38,545 bases of DNA, from NCBI GenBank assembly GCA_017470055.1, contig JAFUFD010000059.1:1-38545 (forward strand), read 5' to 3'. Positions within the stretch are counted from its first letter, which is position 1, and each line of letters opens with the position of its first letter. The DNA comes from Prevotella sp. (lineage in GTDB: Bacteria > Bacteroidota > Bacteroidia > Bacteroidales > Bacteroidaceae). A program made the position numbers and the translations under genes. Below the pieces are notes generated by a model, which was given only the letters and a program-made list of their open reading frames with translations, was not told the origin of the DNA and did not search any database. This document shows positions 23,237 to 32,272 of this stretch, in pieces.

Positions 23237-24232
23237 ATGGCAGAATCTATTGATATCCGTGAGTTGAATATCCGGATAGAACAACAAAGTGGCTTTGTTA
23301 CCAATCTGGTAACAGGTATGGATCGAGTGATAGTAGGACAGAAACACTTGGTGGATTCCTTGCTGATAGGACTGCTGAGTGATGGTAATATCCTGTTGGA
23401 GGGTGTACCAGGCTTGGCGAAGACCCTTGCCATCAAGACCCTCGCCCAACTCATCGACGCTTCCTATAGTCGTATACAGTTCACACCAGACCTGTTGCCT
23501 GCCGACGTGACAGGTACAATGATTTATTCTCAGAAAGACGAGCGGTTCCAAGTCAAGCAAGGACCCGTCTTTGCCAACTTTGTCTTGGCGGATGAGATCA
23601 ACCGTGCTCCTGCCAAGGTGCAGAGTGCTCTGCTGGAGGCTATGCAGGAGAAACAGGTGACTATCGGCAAGGAGACTTTTGACTTGCCGTCTCCTTTCTT
23701 AGTGATGGCGACTCAGAACCCGATAGAGCAGGAAGGTACCTATCCGTTGCCTGAGGCGCAGATGGACCGTTTTATGCTGAAAGTGGTCATCGACTACCCG
23801 ACGTTGGAGGAGGAGAAACGTATCATCCGTGAGAATATTGCTGGCGCCTTGCCAGAAGTGACACCCGTTACCACAGCACAGGAGATTCTGAAAGCACGTG
23901 AGGTGGTTCGTGAGGTCTATATTGATGAGAAGATAGAACAGTATATCGCAGACATCGTCTTTGCTACCCGTTATCCAGACCGTTATGGCTTAAAGGACAT
24001 GAAGGATATGATCTCTTTTGGTGGCAGTCCTCGTGCTTCCATCAACCTGGCGAAGGCGGCACGTGCCTATGCCTTCATCAAACGTCGTGGCTATGTTGTC
24101 CCAGAGGATATCCGTGCCGTGGCACATGATGTGCTACGCCATCGTATTGGGCTGACCTATGAGGCTGAGGCAAGCAATGTGACGAGTGAGGAAATCGTTT
24201 CTAAGATCATCAACAAGGTTGAGGTTCCTTGA
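23237..24232 (+). CDS. MoxR-family AAA+ ATPase of the Bat operon
   Basis: AAA+ ATPase with Walker [10 protein letters not shown], Walker [10 protein letters not shown], sensor 1 (ATQNP) and the arginine-finger region (LPEAQMDRF). MoxR ATPases act as chaperones for maturation or assembly of other proteins, here probably of the vWA proteins encoded downstream. The length of 331 aa is typical. The stop overlaps the next start (TGATG). This is the first gene of the conserved moxR-DUF58-BatA-E order that gives Bacteroides aerotolerance. Confidence 0.93.
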   Translation: MAESIDIRELNIRIEQQSGFVTNLVTGMDRVIVGQKHLVDSLLIGLLSDGNILLEGVPGLAKTLAIKTLAQLIDASYSRIQFTPDLLPADVTGTMIYSQKDERFQVKQGPVFANFVLADEINRAPAKVQSALLEAMQEKQVTIGKETFDLPSPFLVMATQNPIEQEGTYPLPEAQMDRFMLKVVIDYPTLEEEKRIIRENIAGALPEVTPVTTAQEILKAREVVREVYIDEKIEQYIADIVFATRYPDRYGLKDMKDMISFGGSPRASINLAKAARAYAFIKRRGYVVPEDIRAVAHDVLRHRIGLTYEAEASNVTSEEIVSKIINKVEVP

Positions 24233-25101
24233 TGGAGACAAGTGAGTTACTAAAGAAAGTTCGGAAAATAGAGATCAAGGCACGCGGACTGAGTGCCAAC
24301 GTCTTTGCTGGTCAGTATCACTCTGCCTTTAAGGGGCGTGGTATGGCTTTCAGCGAGGTGCGTGAATACCAGTATGGTGATGATGTGCGTGACATCGACT
24401 GGAATGTGACGGCTCGTTTCCATCGTCCTTATGTGAAGGTCTTTGAGGAGGAGCGTGAGTTGACGGTGATGCTGTTGATTGATGTCAGTGGCTCCCTCGA
24501 CTTTGCGACCCAGAAGCAGATGAAGCGGGACATGGTGACGGAGATTGCCGCTACCATCGCTTTCAGTGCTATCCAGAACAACGATAAGATAGGGGTGGTG
24601 TTCTTCTCCGACCATATCGAGAAATACATCCCTCCCAAGAAAGGTCGTAAGCACATCCTCTATATCATCCGTGAACTGTTGGACTTCAAGCCCGAGAGTA
24701 AGCGGACGGATGTGAAGCAGGCACTGGAGTTCCTGACGAGTGTGGCAAAGCGTCGTTGCACAGCCTTCGTGCTGAGTGACTTCTATGTCCAGCAGGATTT
24801 CCTGCAAACAATGCAGATTTGTAATCGGAAGCATGACGTGGTGGCTGTTCAGGTGTATGACCGGCGTTCCAAGGAGTTGCCTGATGTGGGACTGATGCGT
24901 GTGGTAGATGCCGAGACGGGTTTCGAGCAATATATCGATACCAGCAGCAAGCGTCTTCGCAAGGCTCATGAGAACTATTGGATGAATCGTCAGCAACAAC
25001 TCCGTGAGACGATGAACAAGAGTAATGTGGATATGATCAGTATCGCCACGAGTGACGATTTCGTCAAACACCTGCTGATGCTCTTTAAACAACGAAGTTA
25101 A
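24232..25101 (+). CDS. DUF58 protein of the Bat operon (289 aa)
   Basis: DUF58 family: YQYGDDVRDIDWNVTARFHRPYV-type core (about 43-65 after the Ala-Gly-rich opening), then a vWA-like domain with the metal-site motif DVSGS and a later LSDFYV. No membrane segment, so it is soluble and cytoplasmic, next to MoxR with which it probably forms a complex. The start is ATG 24232 rather than TTG 24229, overlapping the moxR stop by one base. The stop is directly followed by the next gene, so the two are translated together. Confidence 0.9.
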   Translation: METSELLKKVRKIEIKARGLSANVFAGQYHSAFKGRGMAFSEVREYQYGDDVRDIDWNVTARFHRPYVKVFEEERELTVMLLIDVSGSLDFATQKQMKRDMVTEIAATIAFSAIQNNDKIGVVFFSDHIEKYIPPKKGRKHILYIIRELLDFKPESKRTDVKQALEFLTSVAKRRCTAFVLSDFYVQQDFLQTMQICNRKHDVVAVQVYDRRSKELPDVGLMRVVDAETGFEQYIDTSSKRLRKAHENYWMNRQQQLRETMNKSNVDMISIATSDDFVKHLLMLFKQRS

Positions 25102-26172
25102 ATGAAAAGAATAGGATTACTGCTCTGTTTGATAGGTACTGTGGTCAAGATGATGGCACAGGTAGGGGTTGAGGCGATCATCGACTCTATCCAGATGTTC
25201 ATCGGGCAACAGGTGCATGTCACAGTGACAGCGACCACTCCGGCGAATGCGAAGGTGGTGTTCCCCACCTATAAGCCAAGAGAACAGATGGTGCAGGGAG
25301 TCGAGGTCCTTGCCGTCAGTGAGGAGCAGAGCAAGGATATTGATAAAGGTAGGCAGTCGACACGTGTCTATACCCTGACCTCTTTTGACGGGAATCTCTA
25401 CTACCTTCCTCCTTTTAAGGTGAAAGTGGATGGGAAGACATATCAGAGCAAGAGTCTTGCCTTGAAGGTGATGGAGGTCGATGTGGACACTACTAAGATG
25501 AACCAGTTCTATGGTCCAAAGGATGTGCAGGATAATCCTTTCCTGTGGTCCGACTGGTCGTTGGTGTTTTGGTTGAGTGTCCTGCTGTTGCTCCTATTGA
25601 GTGCGGCAAGTTATCTGTATGTCCGTCTGCGTGACAACAAACCGCTTATCAAGAGTTTCAAACTGGTGAGGAGGCTGTTGCCCCATCAAAAGGCAATGAG
25701 GGAGATCGAGCAGATCAAGGCGGACAAGATGGTGTCCTCGGAGAACCAGAAAGAATACTACACCAAACTGACTGATACCCTGCGCCGTTATATCGAGGAG
25801 CGTTATAAGTTCTCTGCCATGGAGATGACGAGCACGGAGATTATCGAGCGACTGACACAGGATGGTGACCAGAAGTCATTGGACGAACTGCGCCAACTCT
25901 TCACGACGGCAGATCTGGTGAAGTTCGCCAAGTACTCCACGTTGATTAACGAGAATGATATGAACTTGGTCAATGCCATCGAGTTCATCAACCAGACGAA
26001 GCAGGACGTACAGGTGGTGGAGGAGGAGAAACCGCAACTCTCGGAAGCCGACCAGCGTTCGTTGAGGACTCGTCGGGTGTTGAAGTGGGCTATCGGTGGT
26101 ATCATCGTGGTATGTCTCTTCTTGCTGGGCTTCGTCGTCTATCGGTTGATGGTGCTCACAGGAGTCATGTAA
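25102..26172 (+). CDS. Bat-operon membrane protein with periplasmic beta domain (356 aa)
   Basis: It has a signal peptide (MKRIGLLLCLIGTVVKMMAQ), a beta-rich periplasmic region (about 20-145), one membrane helix (about 153-172, FWLSVLLLLLLSAASYLYV), a cytoplasmic helical part (DTLRRYIEERY; TEIIERL), and a final membrane helix near 330-350. It takes the place that DUF4381-type or similar proteins hold between DUF58 and BatA in other Bat/MoxR operons. I do not recognise a named family. It probably links the cytoplasmic MoxR/DUF58 pair to the periplasmic vWA proteins. Confidence 0.7.
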   Translation: MKRIGLLLCLIGTVVKMMAQVGVEAIIDSIQMFIGQQVHVTVTATTPANAKVVFPTYKPREQMVQGVEVLAVSEEQSKDIDKGRQSTRVYTLTSFDGNLYYLPPFKVKVDGKTYQSKSLALKVMEVDVDTTKMNQFYGPKDVQDNPFLWSDWSLVFWLSVLLLLLLSAASYLYVRLRDNKPLIKSFKLVRRLLPHQKAMREIEQIKADKMVSSENQKEYYTKLTDTLRRYIEERYKFSAMEMTSTEIIERLTQDGDQKSLDELRQLFTTADLVKFAKYSTLINENDMNLVNAIEFINQTKQDVQVVEEEKPQLSEADQRSLRTRRVLKWAIGGIIVVCLFLLGFVVYRLMVLTGVM

Positions 26173-26188
26173 TAAAAATGAAAGAACA

Positions 26189-27187
26189 ATGGAATTTGCG
26201 AATAAAGAATATCTGTTCCTCCTATTACTGCTGATACCTTATTTAATATGGTATCTGATGTACAGGAAGAAGACGGAGCCAACCATGCGGATGAGCGATA
26301 CGAGAGCCTATCGCTTCGCTCCCCGTAGTTGGAAGGTGACGCTGATGCCATTACAGTTGCTTTTGCGCATTGCCGTCTTTGTATTGCTCGTCCTGATATT
26401 GGCACGTCCGCAGACTCATAACTCATGGAACAACAAGTCGGTAGAGGGTATCGATATCATGATGGCGATGGATGTCTCTGGCTCGATGTTAGCCGAGGAC
26501 CTGCGCCCTAATCGTATCGAGGCTGCTAAGCAGGTCGCGGCGGAGTTTATTGCTGGTCGCCCGAGTGATAATATAGGACTGACGATATTCGCAGGAGAGG
26601 CGTTCACTCAATGTCCGATGACGACCGACCACGCTTCTCTGCTCAACCTGTTACATGGGGTGCGTACCGACCTTGCCACCCGTGGACTGATAGAAGACGG
26701 AACGGCGATAGGTATGGGGCTGGCGAATGCTGTGAGCCGACTGAAGAACTCGAAGGCGAAGAGCAAAGTCGTCATCCTCTTGACAGATGGAAGTAACAAC
26801 CGTGGTGATATCTCGCCAATGACTGCAGCCGAGATAGCCAAGAGCCTCGGCATCCGTGTCTACACCATTGGTGTGGGCACGAATAAGGTCGCTCCATACC
26901 CCATGCCTGTGGCTGGGGGGGTACAGTATGTGAATATCCCAGTGGAGATAGACAGTAAGACACTTAGTGACATCGCTGCTGCCACTGATGGTGACTTCTA
27001 CCGTGCCACCAACAACAAGGAACTGCAGAATATCTATAAGGAGATTGACAAACTGGAAAAGTCGAAGTTGAGCGTGAAGACCTATAGTAAGCGTTACGAG
27101 GCATATCAGCCTTTTGCCATTGCTGCCGTCTTGCTCCTCCTGCTGGAGATATTGTTGCGTATTACGGTATTCCGGAAATTACCGTGA
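26189..27187 (+). CDS. batA: BatA, vWA-domain membrane protein (332 aa)
   Basis: Two N-terminal membrane helices (about 7-22 and 52-70), a periplasmic vWA domain with the metal-site motif MDVSGSM (DxSxS, about 92-98) and TDGSN further on, and a C-terminal membrane helix (about 307-328). This is the normal BatA layout. vWA domains bind partner proteins through a metal ion. It lies 16 bases after the previous gene; a short tandem repeat follows it. Confidence 0.9.
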   Translation: MEFANKEYLFLLLLLIPYLIWYLMYRKKTEPTMRMSDTRAYRFAPRSWKVTLMPLQLLLRIAVFVLLVLILARPQTHNSWNNKSVEGIDIMMAMDVSGSMLAEDLRPNRIEAAKQVAAEFIAGRPSDNIGLTIFAGEAFTQCPMTTDHASLLNLLHGVRTDLATRGLIEDGTAIGMGLANAVSRLKNSKAKSKVVILLTDGSNNRGDISPMTAAEIAKSLGIRVYTIGVGTNKVAPYPMPVAGGVQYVNIPVEIDSKTLSDIAAATDGDFYRATNNKELQNIYKEIDKLEKSKLSVKTYSKRYEAYQPFAIAAVLLLLLEILLRITVFRKLP

Positions 27188-27254
27188 GTTGTGATATAAC
27201 GATTGGCGATATAACGAGATAGCGATATAACGATATAATGAGATAACGAAGGAA
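27188..27254 (+). repeat. Degenerate tandem repeat, unit GATATAACGA
   Basis: GATATAACGA occurs at 27193-27202, 27208-27217 and 27224-27233, with GATATAATGA (27232-27241) and GATAACGA (27242-27249) after it; the period is 15-16 bases. It fills most of the gap between batA and the batB-batC gene. Confidence 0.6.
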
Positions 27255-28958
27255 ATGTTTCGATTTGAAGACCCTATATATCTGTATGCTTTGGTGCTGA
27301 TACCTGTATTGGCGCTGATTCGCTGGTGGATGATACTCCGTCAGCGAAAGCAACTTCGTCGTTTTGGCGACATGGAACTCGTGCGCCAACTGATGCCTGA
27401 CGTGTCACGCTTCCGTCCTTTGGTGAAGTTCTCGCTCCTGCTGACAGCACTCGCCTTGATGATTGTGATGCTTGCGCGCCCTCAGTTGGGGACGAAAATC
27501 AGTCATGAGAAACGGACGGGTATAGAGACCATTATCGCCTTGGACATCAGTAACTCGATGCTTGCCGAGGACGTTTCGCCCAGTCGCCTTGACCGTGCGA
27601 AGATGATGGTTGAGAACCTGGTTGACCATTTCACCAACGACAAGATAGGATTGATTGTCTTTGCGGGGGAGGCTTTCGTGCAGTTGCCCATCACCAGCGA
27701 CTTCGTCTCTGCGAAGATGTTCCTCAGCAGTATCGAGCCGTCGATGATAGAGACGCAAGGAACGGATATCGCCGCCGCCGTGACGATGGCGACCCATAGT
27801 TTCACGCAAGAGGAAGGAGTGGGAAAGGCGATTATCGTCATCACGGATGGTGAGGACCATGAGGGTGGTGCCTTGGAGGCTGCCCAGGAGGCAAAGGATA
27901 AGGGCATGCGTGTCTATATGCTGGGAATCGGCTCTACCAAGGGGGCTCCTATACCTATTCCAGGTACCAATGACTATATGAGGGACAATAGTGGTGAGAC
28001 CGTGATGTCGGCACTCAACGAGGAGATGTGTAAGCAGATCGCTGATGCTGGTGATGGTGCCTATATCCATGTCGAGAACAACAGCAATGCCCAAGAGTTG
28101 TTGAACCGTGAACTCGACAAGTTGGCAAAGAAAGAGATCTCCAGTACGGTATATAGTGACTATGACGAGCAGTTTCAGGCGGTGGGCATCCTTGTCTTGC
28201 TGCTCTTGATAGCGGAGATATGTATTATGGAGATTAAGAACCCGCATCTGAAGAACCTCCATCTGTTCAGTCGTAAGAAGACGGTCACCGCATTATTGCT
28301 TCTCATGGCGGTTTCCGTGCAGGCACAAAGCGACCGTGACTATATCCGCAGTGGCAACAAACAGTTCCGTGCTGGTAAGTATGCGGAGGCGGAGGTCGCC
28401 TACCGCAAGGCGATAGAGAAGAACGGGAAGAACCCTCAGGCACTCTATAATCTGGGTAACGCCCTGATGGCACAGAAAAAAGACTCTGCCGCCATCGAGC
28501 AGTACCAGTCAGCCGCCAAGATTGAGACGAATCCCCGTCGTCGTTCGTATGCCTATCATAACATCGGAGTCATCTGTCAGGGACATCAGATGTTCGGGAA
28601 GGCGATAGAGGCGTATAAGGAGGCGCTTCGTAATAACCCCACTGATGACGAGACCCGTTATAACTTGGAACTCTGTAAGCGTCAGCAGAAACAGCAGCAA
28701 CAGAATCAGCAGAACCAGCAACAGAAACAGAACAAGGACAATAAAGACAATAAGGACAAAAATAAAGACCAAGATCAGCAAGACCAGCAGAAGCAACAAG
28801 ATAAGCAAGAGCAGCAGAAACAGGACAAGCCGCAGATGAGCAAAGAGAATGCGGAGCAGTTGCTGAATGCTGCCATGCAGGAGGAGAAGAATACGCAGCA
28901 GCGTATCAAGAAGGCACAGCATCAGAAGCAGAATCGTAAGTTGCAGAAGAACTGGTGA
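27255..28958 (+). CDS. batB: BatB-BatC fusion: vWA domain plus TPR and Gln/Lys-rich tail (567 aa)
   Basis: Residues 1-340 are BatB: two N-terminal membrane helices, a vWA domain with the metal site LDISNSM, and a membrane helix near 312-330. At about 343-361 there is a second signal-like segment (KKTVTALLLLMAVSVQAQ), which would be the start of a separate BatC in other species. TPR repeats follow (about 365-470), then a Gln/Lys/Asn/Asp-rich low-complexity tail (about 475-555). The internal segment likely serves as a membrane helix that puts the TPRs in the periplasm. One uninterrupted reading frame, so a true fusion in this sequence. Confidence 0.88.
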   Translation: MFRFEDPIYLYALVLIPVLALIRWWMILRQRKQLRRFGDMELVRQLMPDVSRFRPLVKFSLLLTALALMIVMLARPQLGTKISHEKRTGIETIIALDISNSMLAEDVSPSRLDRAKMMVENLVDHFTNDKIGLIVFAGEAFVQLPITSDFVSAKMFLSSIEPSMIETQGTDIAAAVTMATHSFTQEEGVGKAIIVITDGEDHEGGALEAAQEAKDKGMRVYMLGIGSTKGAPIPIPGTNDYMRDNSGETVMSALNEEMCKQIADAGDGAYIHVENNSNAQELLNRELDKLAKKEISSTVYSDYDEQFQAVGILVLLLLIAEICIMEIKNPHLKNLHLFSRKKTVTALLLLMAVSVQAQSDRDYIRSGNKQFRAGKYAEAEVAYRKAIEKNGKNPQALYNLGNALMAQKKDSAAIEQYQSAAKIETNPRRRSYAYHNIGVICQGHQMFGKAIEAYKEALRNNPTDDETRYNLELCKRQQKQQQQNQQNQQQKQNKDNKDNKDKNKDQDQQDQQKQQDKQEQQKQDKPQMSKENAEQLLNAAMQEEKNTQQRIKKAQHQKQNRKLQKNW

Positions 28959-28974
28959 GTCAATGAAGTAGAAA

Positions 28975-31539
28975 ATGAAGAAAACGTTCACATTATTATA
29001 TATATGTTTGCTGACTGTTGTCACACAAGCACAGCAGATCACAGGACGGGCACCTTCCCAAGTCGCTGTTGGGGAGCAATTCCGCCTGACCTATACCGTC
29101 AATACGGATGATGTCAGTGGATTCCGTGCGGGTAATATCCCTGATGCCTTCGATGTGCTGATGGGACCAAGCACCTCCACCCAGTCGAGTTTCCAGATGG
29201 TCAACGGACATACGTCCAGTTCGACCTCTGTCACCTATACCTATATCCTCTCTGCGACAAAGAACGGCTCGTTTACCATCCCTGCGGCACGTGCGACGGT
29301 AGGTGGTAAGTCGTTAACCTCTAATGAGTTGCATATCAAGGTTTCAGGAACGGCACAACAGGGGAATAGTAGTGGTGGACAACATTCGCAGGGTGGGGCA
29401 CCGGCACGTGCGGCAAGCAGTCATATCTCTGGCAGCGACCTGTTTATCAAGGTCAGTGCCAATAAGAGTCATGTCCATGAGCAGGAGCCTATCTTGTTGA
29501 CTTACAAGGTATACACCCTTGTCGACCTGACCTCATTGAGTGGTAAGATGCCTGACCTGAAGAGTTTCTATACCCGTGAGGTTCCCCTGCCACAGGAGAA
29601 AAGTTTTAAGTTGGAGACACTCAACGGTCGTCCGTATCGTACCGTGACATGGCAGCAGTATGTGATGTTCCCCCAGACAACTGGTAAGTTGGAGATTCCC
29701 AGCATCACATATGAGGGTATGGTGGTGTTGCAGAACCGTAATGTCGATCCCTTCGAGGCGTTTTTCAATGGCGGCTCTGGCTATATGGAGGTGAAGAAAG
29801 AGATCAAGGCGCCAGGACTGACAATCACTGTCGACCCGTTGCCTGCTCGTCCCACCAATTTCTCAGGTGGAGTAGGTACCTTTACCCTGACGGCGAATGT
29901 CGACAAGACGGAGGTAAAGGCGAACGACCCTATTACTTTCCGTGTTACCGTGAGTGGTGCGGGTAATCTGAAACTCATCAAGCAACCTGTCGTCAACCTG
30001 CCGAAAGACTTCGACCAGTATGACGCAAAGGTTACTGACAAGACACAACTGACCACCAATGGCATAGAGGGTAGCATGGTTTACGATATCCTTGTGGTGC
30101 CTCGTCATCAAGGGAAATACGAGATACCACCTGTGGAGTTTACCTATTTCGACACCCAGTCGAACGGCTATAAGACGTTACGCTCTCAGTCGTTCACCTT
30201 GGATGTGGCGAAAGGTGACGGGAACTCGGGTGTTGCCGCCTATACCAGCGAGGAGGTGAAGCAGTTGAACAAGGACATCCGTTATATCAAGACGGAGGAC
30301 ACCCGTCTGCGTGCCGTCGATGATTATTTCTTTGGCTCTGTTTTCTATTGGATTAGCCTTGCCGTCCTCCTTGCCGTTTTCCTCTCCCTGTTTGTCATCT
30401 TCCGCCATCGTGCCTTGGAGAATGCCAATATCGGTAAGATGCGTGGCAAGCGAGCCAACAAGGTCGCTGTGCGCCGTCTGCGTGAGGCGAATAAGTTGTT
30501 GAAGGCTAACAAACAGAGCGAGTTCTATGACGAGGTGCTGCGTGCCCTCTGGGGGTATGTGGGCGATAAACTCGATATGCCTGTCACCCAACTCTCTCGT
30601 GATAACATCAGTCAGCAACTCACAGAGCGTGGTGTGGATGGCGAGACCGTCAATCTCTTTATCGGAGCCCTCGACGAGTGTGAGTATGCCCGCTATGCGC
30701 CAGGTGATGCCAGTGGTAATATGAATAAGGTGTATGATGCCGCCATCCAAGCGATTATGAAGATTGAGGACTTTTTGAAAGGCAAGAAGCACATCCGTCG
30801 TGCGACAGCCACCATCCTTTTATTGCTGTTGTTACCTCTTACTGCCTCCGCTGTCACGAAGGAACAGGCTGACAGCGCCTATGCGCAAGAGCGTTACCAG
30901 CAGGCAATAGCCGATTATGAGGCGTTGCTGAAGGGTGGGGTGAGTGCTGAACTCTATTATAATTTAGGTAATGCTTATTATCGTACCGATCAGATGCCTA
31001 AGGCGGTGTTGAACTATGAGCGAGCCCTGTTGCTATCCCCTGGTGATGCCGATATCCGCTTCAACCTGCAGATGGCTCGCTCGAAGACTATTGACAAGAT
31101 AACACCTGAGTCGGAGATGTTCTTCATCACATGGTATCACTCGTTGGTCAATATGATGAGTGTCGATGCATGGGCTCGTACCGCCTTGATAGCCCTTGCC
31201 ATCGCTATCATCCTCGTTCTCGCCTACCTGTTCTCCGATAGGATGTGGTTGCGGAAGACGGGCTTCTTTGGGGCCTTGTTCCTGTTGCTGGTCTTCCTGT
31301 TGAGCAACCTCTTCGCTTTCCAGCAGAAACAGAAATTGACAAACCGTACGGGAGCCATCATCATGACCAATGCGGCTACGGTGAAAAGTACCCCTGCGAA
31401 GAATGGCACAGACCTCTTCATCCTGCATGAGGGCACTCGTGTCACTATCACCGATAACTCGATGAGTGGCTGGAAGGAGATTCGTGTGGCAGATGGCAAA
31501 CAGGGTTGGATTGACGCCAAGCAATTGGAAATTATTTAA
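28975..31539 (+). CDS. batD: BatD-BatE fusion: oxygen-tolerance protein plus TPR and SH3 domains (854 aa)
   Basis: N-terminal signal peptide (MKKTFTLLYICLLTVVTQAQ), then the BatD beta domains (about 20-440), a membrane helix (about 455-473) and a cytoplasmic segment. At about 607-625 a second signal-like stretch (TATILLLLLLPLTASA) marks the start of the BatE part, with TPRs (about 630-700), two membrane helices (about 720-765) and an SH3-like domain at the C-terminus (about 785-854). One frame throughout. BatD and BatE are separate in the best-studied Bacteroides, so both BatBC and BatDE are fused here. It ends the operon. Confidence 0.88.
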   Translation: MKKTFTLLYICLLTVVTQAQQITGRAPSQVAVGEQFRLTYTVNTDDVSGFRAGNIPDAFDVLMGPSTSTQSSFQMVNGHTSSSTSVTYTYILSATKNGSFTIPAARATVGGKSLTSNELHIKVSGTAQQGNSSGGQHSQGGAPARAASSHISGSDLFIKVSANKSHVHEQEPILLTYKVYTLVDLTSLSGKMPDLKSFYTREVPLPQEKSFKLETLNGRPYRTVTWQQYVMFPQTTGKLEIPSITYEGMVVLQNRNVDPFEAFFNGGSGYMEVKKEIKAPGLTITVDPLPARPTNFSGGVGTFTLTANVDKTEVKANDPITFRVTVSGAGNLKLIKQPVVNLPKDFDQYDAKVTDKTQLTTNGIEGSMVYDILVVPRHQGKYEIPPVEFTYFDTQSNGYKTLRSQSFTLDVAKGDGNSGVAAYTSEEVKQLNKDIRYIKTEDTRLRAVDDYFFGSVFYWISLAVLLAVFLSLFVIFRHRALENANIGKMRGKRANKVAVRRLREANKLLKANKQSEFYDEVLRALWGYVGDKLDMPVTQLSRDNISQQLTERGVDGETVNLFIGALDECEYARYAPGDASGNMNKVYDAAIQAIMKIEDFLKGKKHIRRATATILLLLLLPLTASAVTKEQADSAYAQERYQQAIADYEALLKGGVSAELYYNLGNAYYRTDQMPKAVLNYERALLLSPGDADIRFNLQMARSKTIDKITPESEMFFITWYHSLVNMMSVDAWARTALIALAIAIILVLAYLFSDRMWLRKTGFFGALFLLLVFLLSNLFAFQQKQKLTNRTGAIIMTNAATVKSTPAKNGTDLFILHEGTRVTITDNSMSGWKEIRVADGKQGWIDAKQLEII

Positions 31540-31544
31540 GTATT

Positions 31545-32198
31545 ATGGAAGAACTCATTCAATTTGATAAGCAACTCTTGCTAATGGTCAATGGCAGCGA
31601 CTCATGGTTTCTGGACTGTCTGATTCTCACCCTGACCAATGCCAAGGTGTGGATACCTCTTTATATAGGACTCTTCTATGTCGTGCTGAGGTCAAACAAG
31701 AACGTCCGTGAGGTCATGCTGATACTCTGTGCCGCAGGTCTTTGCTACCTGTTGGCAGGAGCCATTGATGATGGTCTTGTCAAACCGCTCGTGGCTCGTT
31801 GGCGACCCACCCACGACCCGGAGATTGGTGCCTTGGTCGATGTGGTCAATGGCTATCGGGGTGGCAACTATGGCTTCTTCTCTGCCCATGCCTCCAATAC
31901 GTTCAGTATTGCCATTTTCTTCTCGTTGCTGATGCGGCAGCGGTTGCTTACCTGCTTCCTTGTTGGCTGGTCGCTCATCAATTGCTACACCCGTCTTTAC
32001 TTGGGTGTACACTATCCAGGCGACATCACTGTCGGACTCCTGTGGGGAGGCTTCGTGGGTTGGTTTGTCTATTGGCTCTATGGCAAGATCACCATTCCTG
32101 CCCGTTATGACATCCGCCTTTGCTTTGTTCCTATTGCCATCATAGGACTCACCATCCTGACGGCAGTTGTCATGGCACTCTTTGGCGTTTATTTTTGA
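31545..32198 (+). CDS. PAP2-family membrane phosphatase (217 aa)
   Basis: The three phosphatase motifs are present: KPLVARWRP (KxxxxxxRP), FFSAHA (SxxH-like; usual PSGH), and TRLYLGVHYPGD ((S/T)RxxxxxHxxxD). Six membrane helices can be placed. PAP2 enzymes remove phosphate from lipids such as undecaprenyl pyrophosphate or phosphatidic acid. It starts 5 bases after batD-E, so it may be part of the same transcript, although it is not a Bat gene. Confidence 0.9.
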   Translation: MEELIQFDKQLLLMVNGSDSWFLDCLILTLTNAKVWIPLYIGLFYVVLRSNKNVREVMLILCAAGLCYLLAGAIDDGLVKPLVARWRPTHDPEIGALVDVVNGYRGGNYGFFSAHASNTFSIAIFFSLLMRQRLLTCFLVGWSLINCYTRLYLGVHYPGDITVGLLWGGFVGWFVYWLYGKITIPARYDIRLCFVPIAIIGLTILTAVVMALFGVYF

Positions 32199-32224
32199 CA
32201 GGAGAAGAAAAATAGGTTTTCCTT

Positions 32225-32254
32225 TTGCGCTTTGCTCACTTATTCGTACCTTTG
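32225..32254 (+). promoter_or_regulatory. Promoter of queA
   Basis: TTG 32225-32227, 19 bp spacer, TACCTTTG 32247-32254. Transcription should start near 32261. It lies inside the longest open frame, so the coding start must be the ATG at 32273 and not the TTG at 32225. Confidence 0.7.
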
Positions 32255-32272
32255 TCTCGACTTACGTTTTTT

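Noticed and set aside
24250-25092. 280-codon minus-strand frame within the DUF58 gene
   Set aside because: Antisense shadow of a conserved gene with clear motifs.
27405-28262. 285-codon minus-strand frame within batB-batC
   Set aside because: Exact antisense of a well-supported gene; composition reflects codon bias of the real strand.
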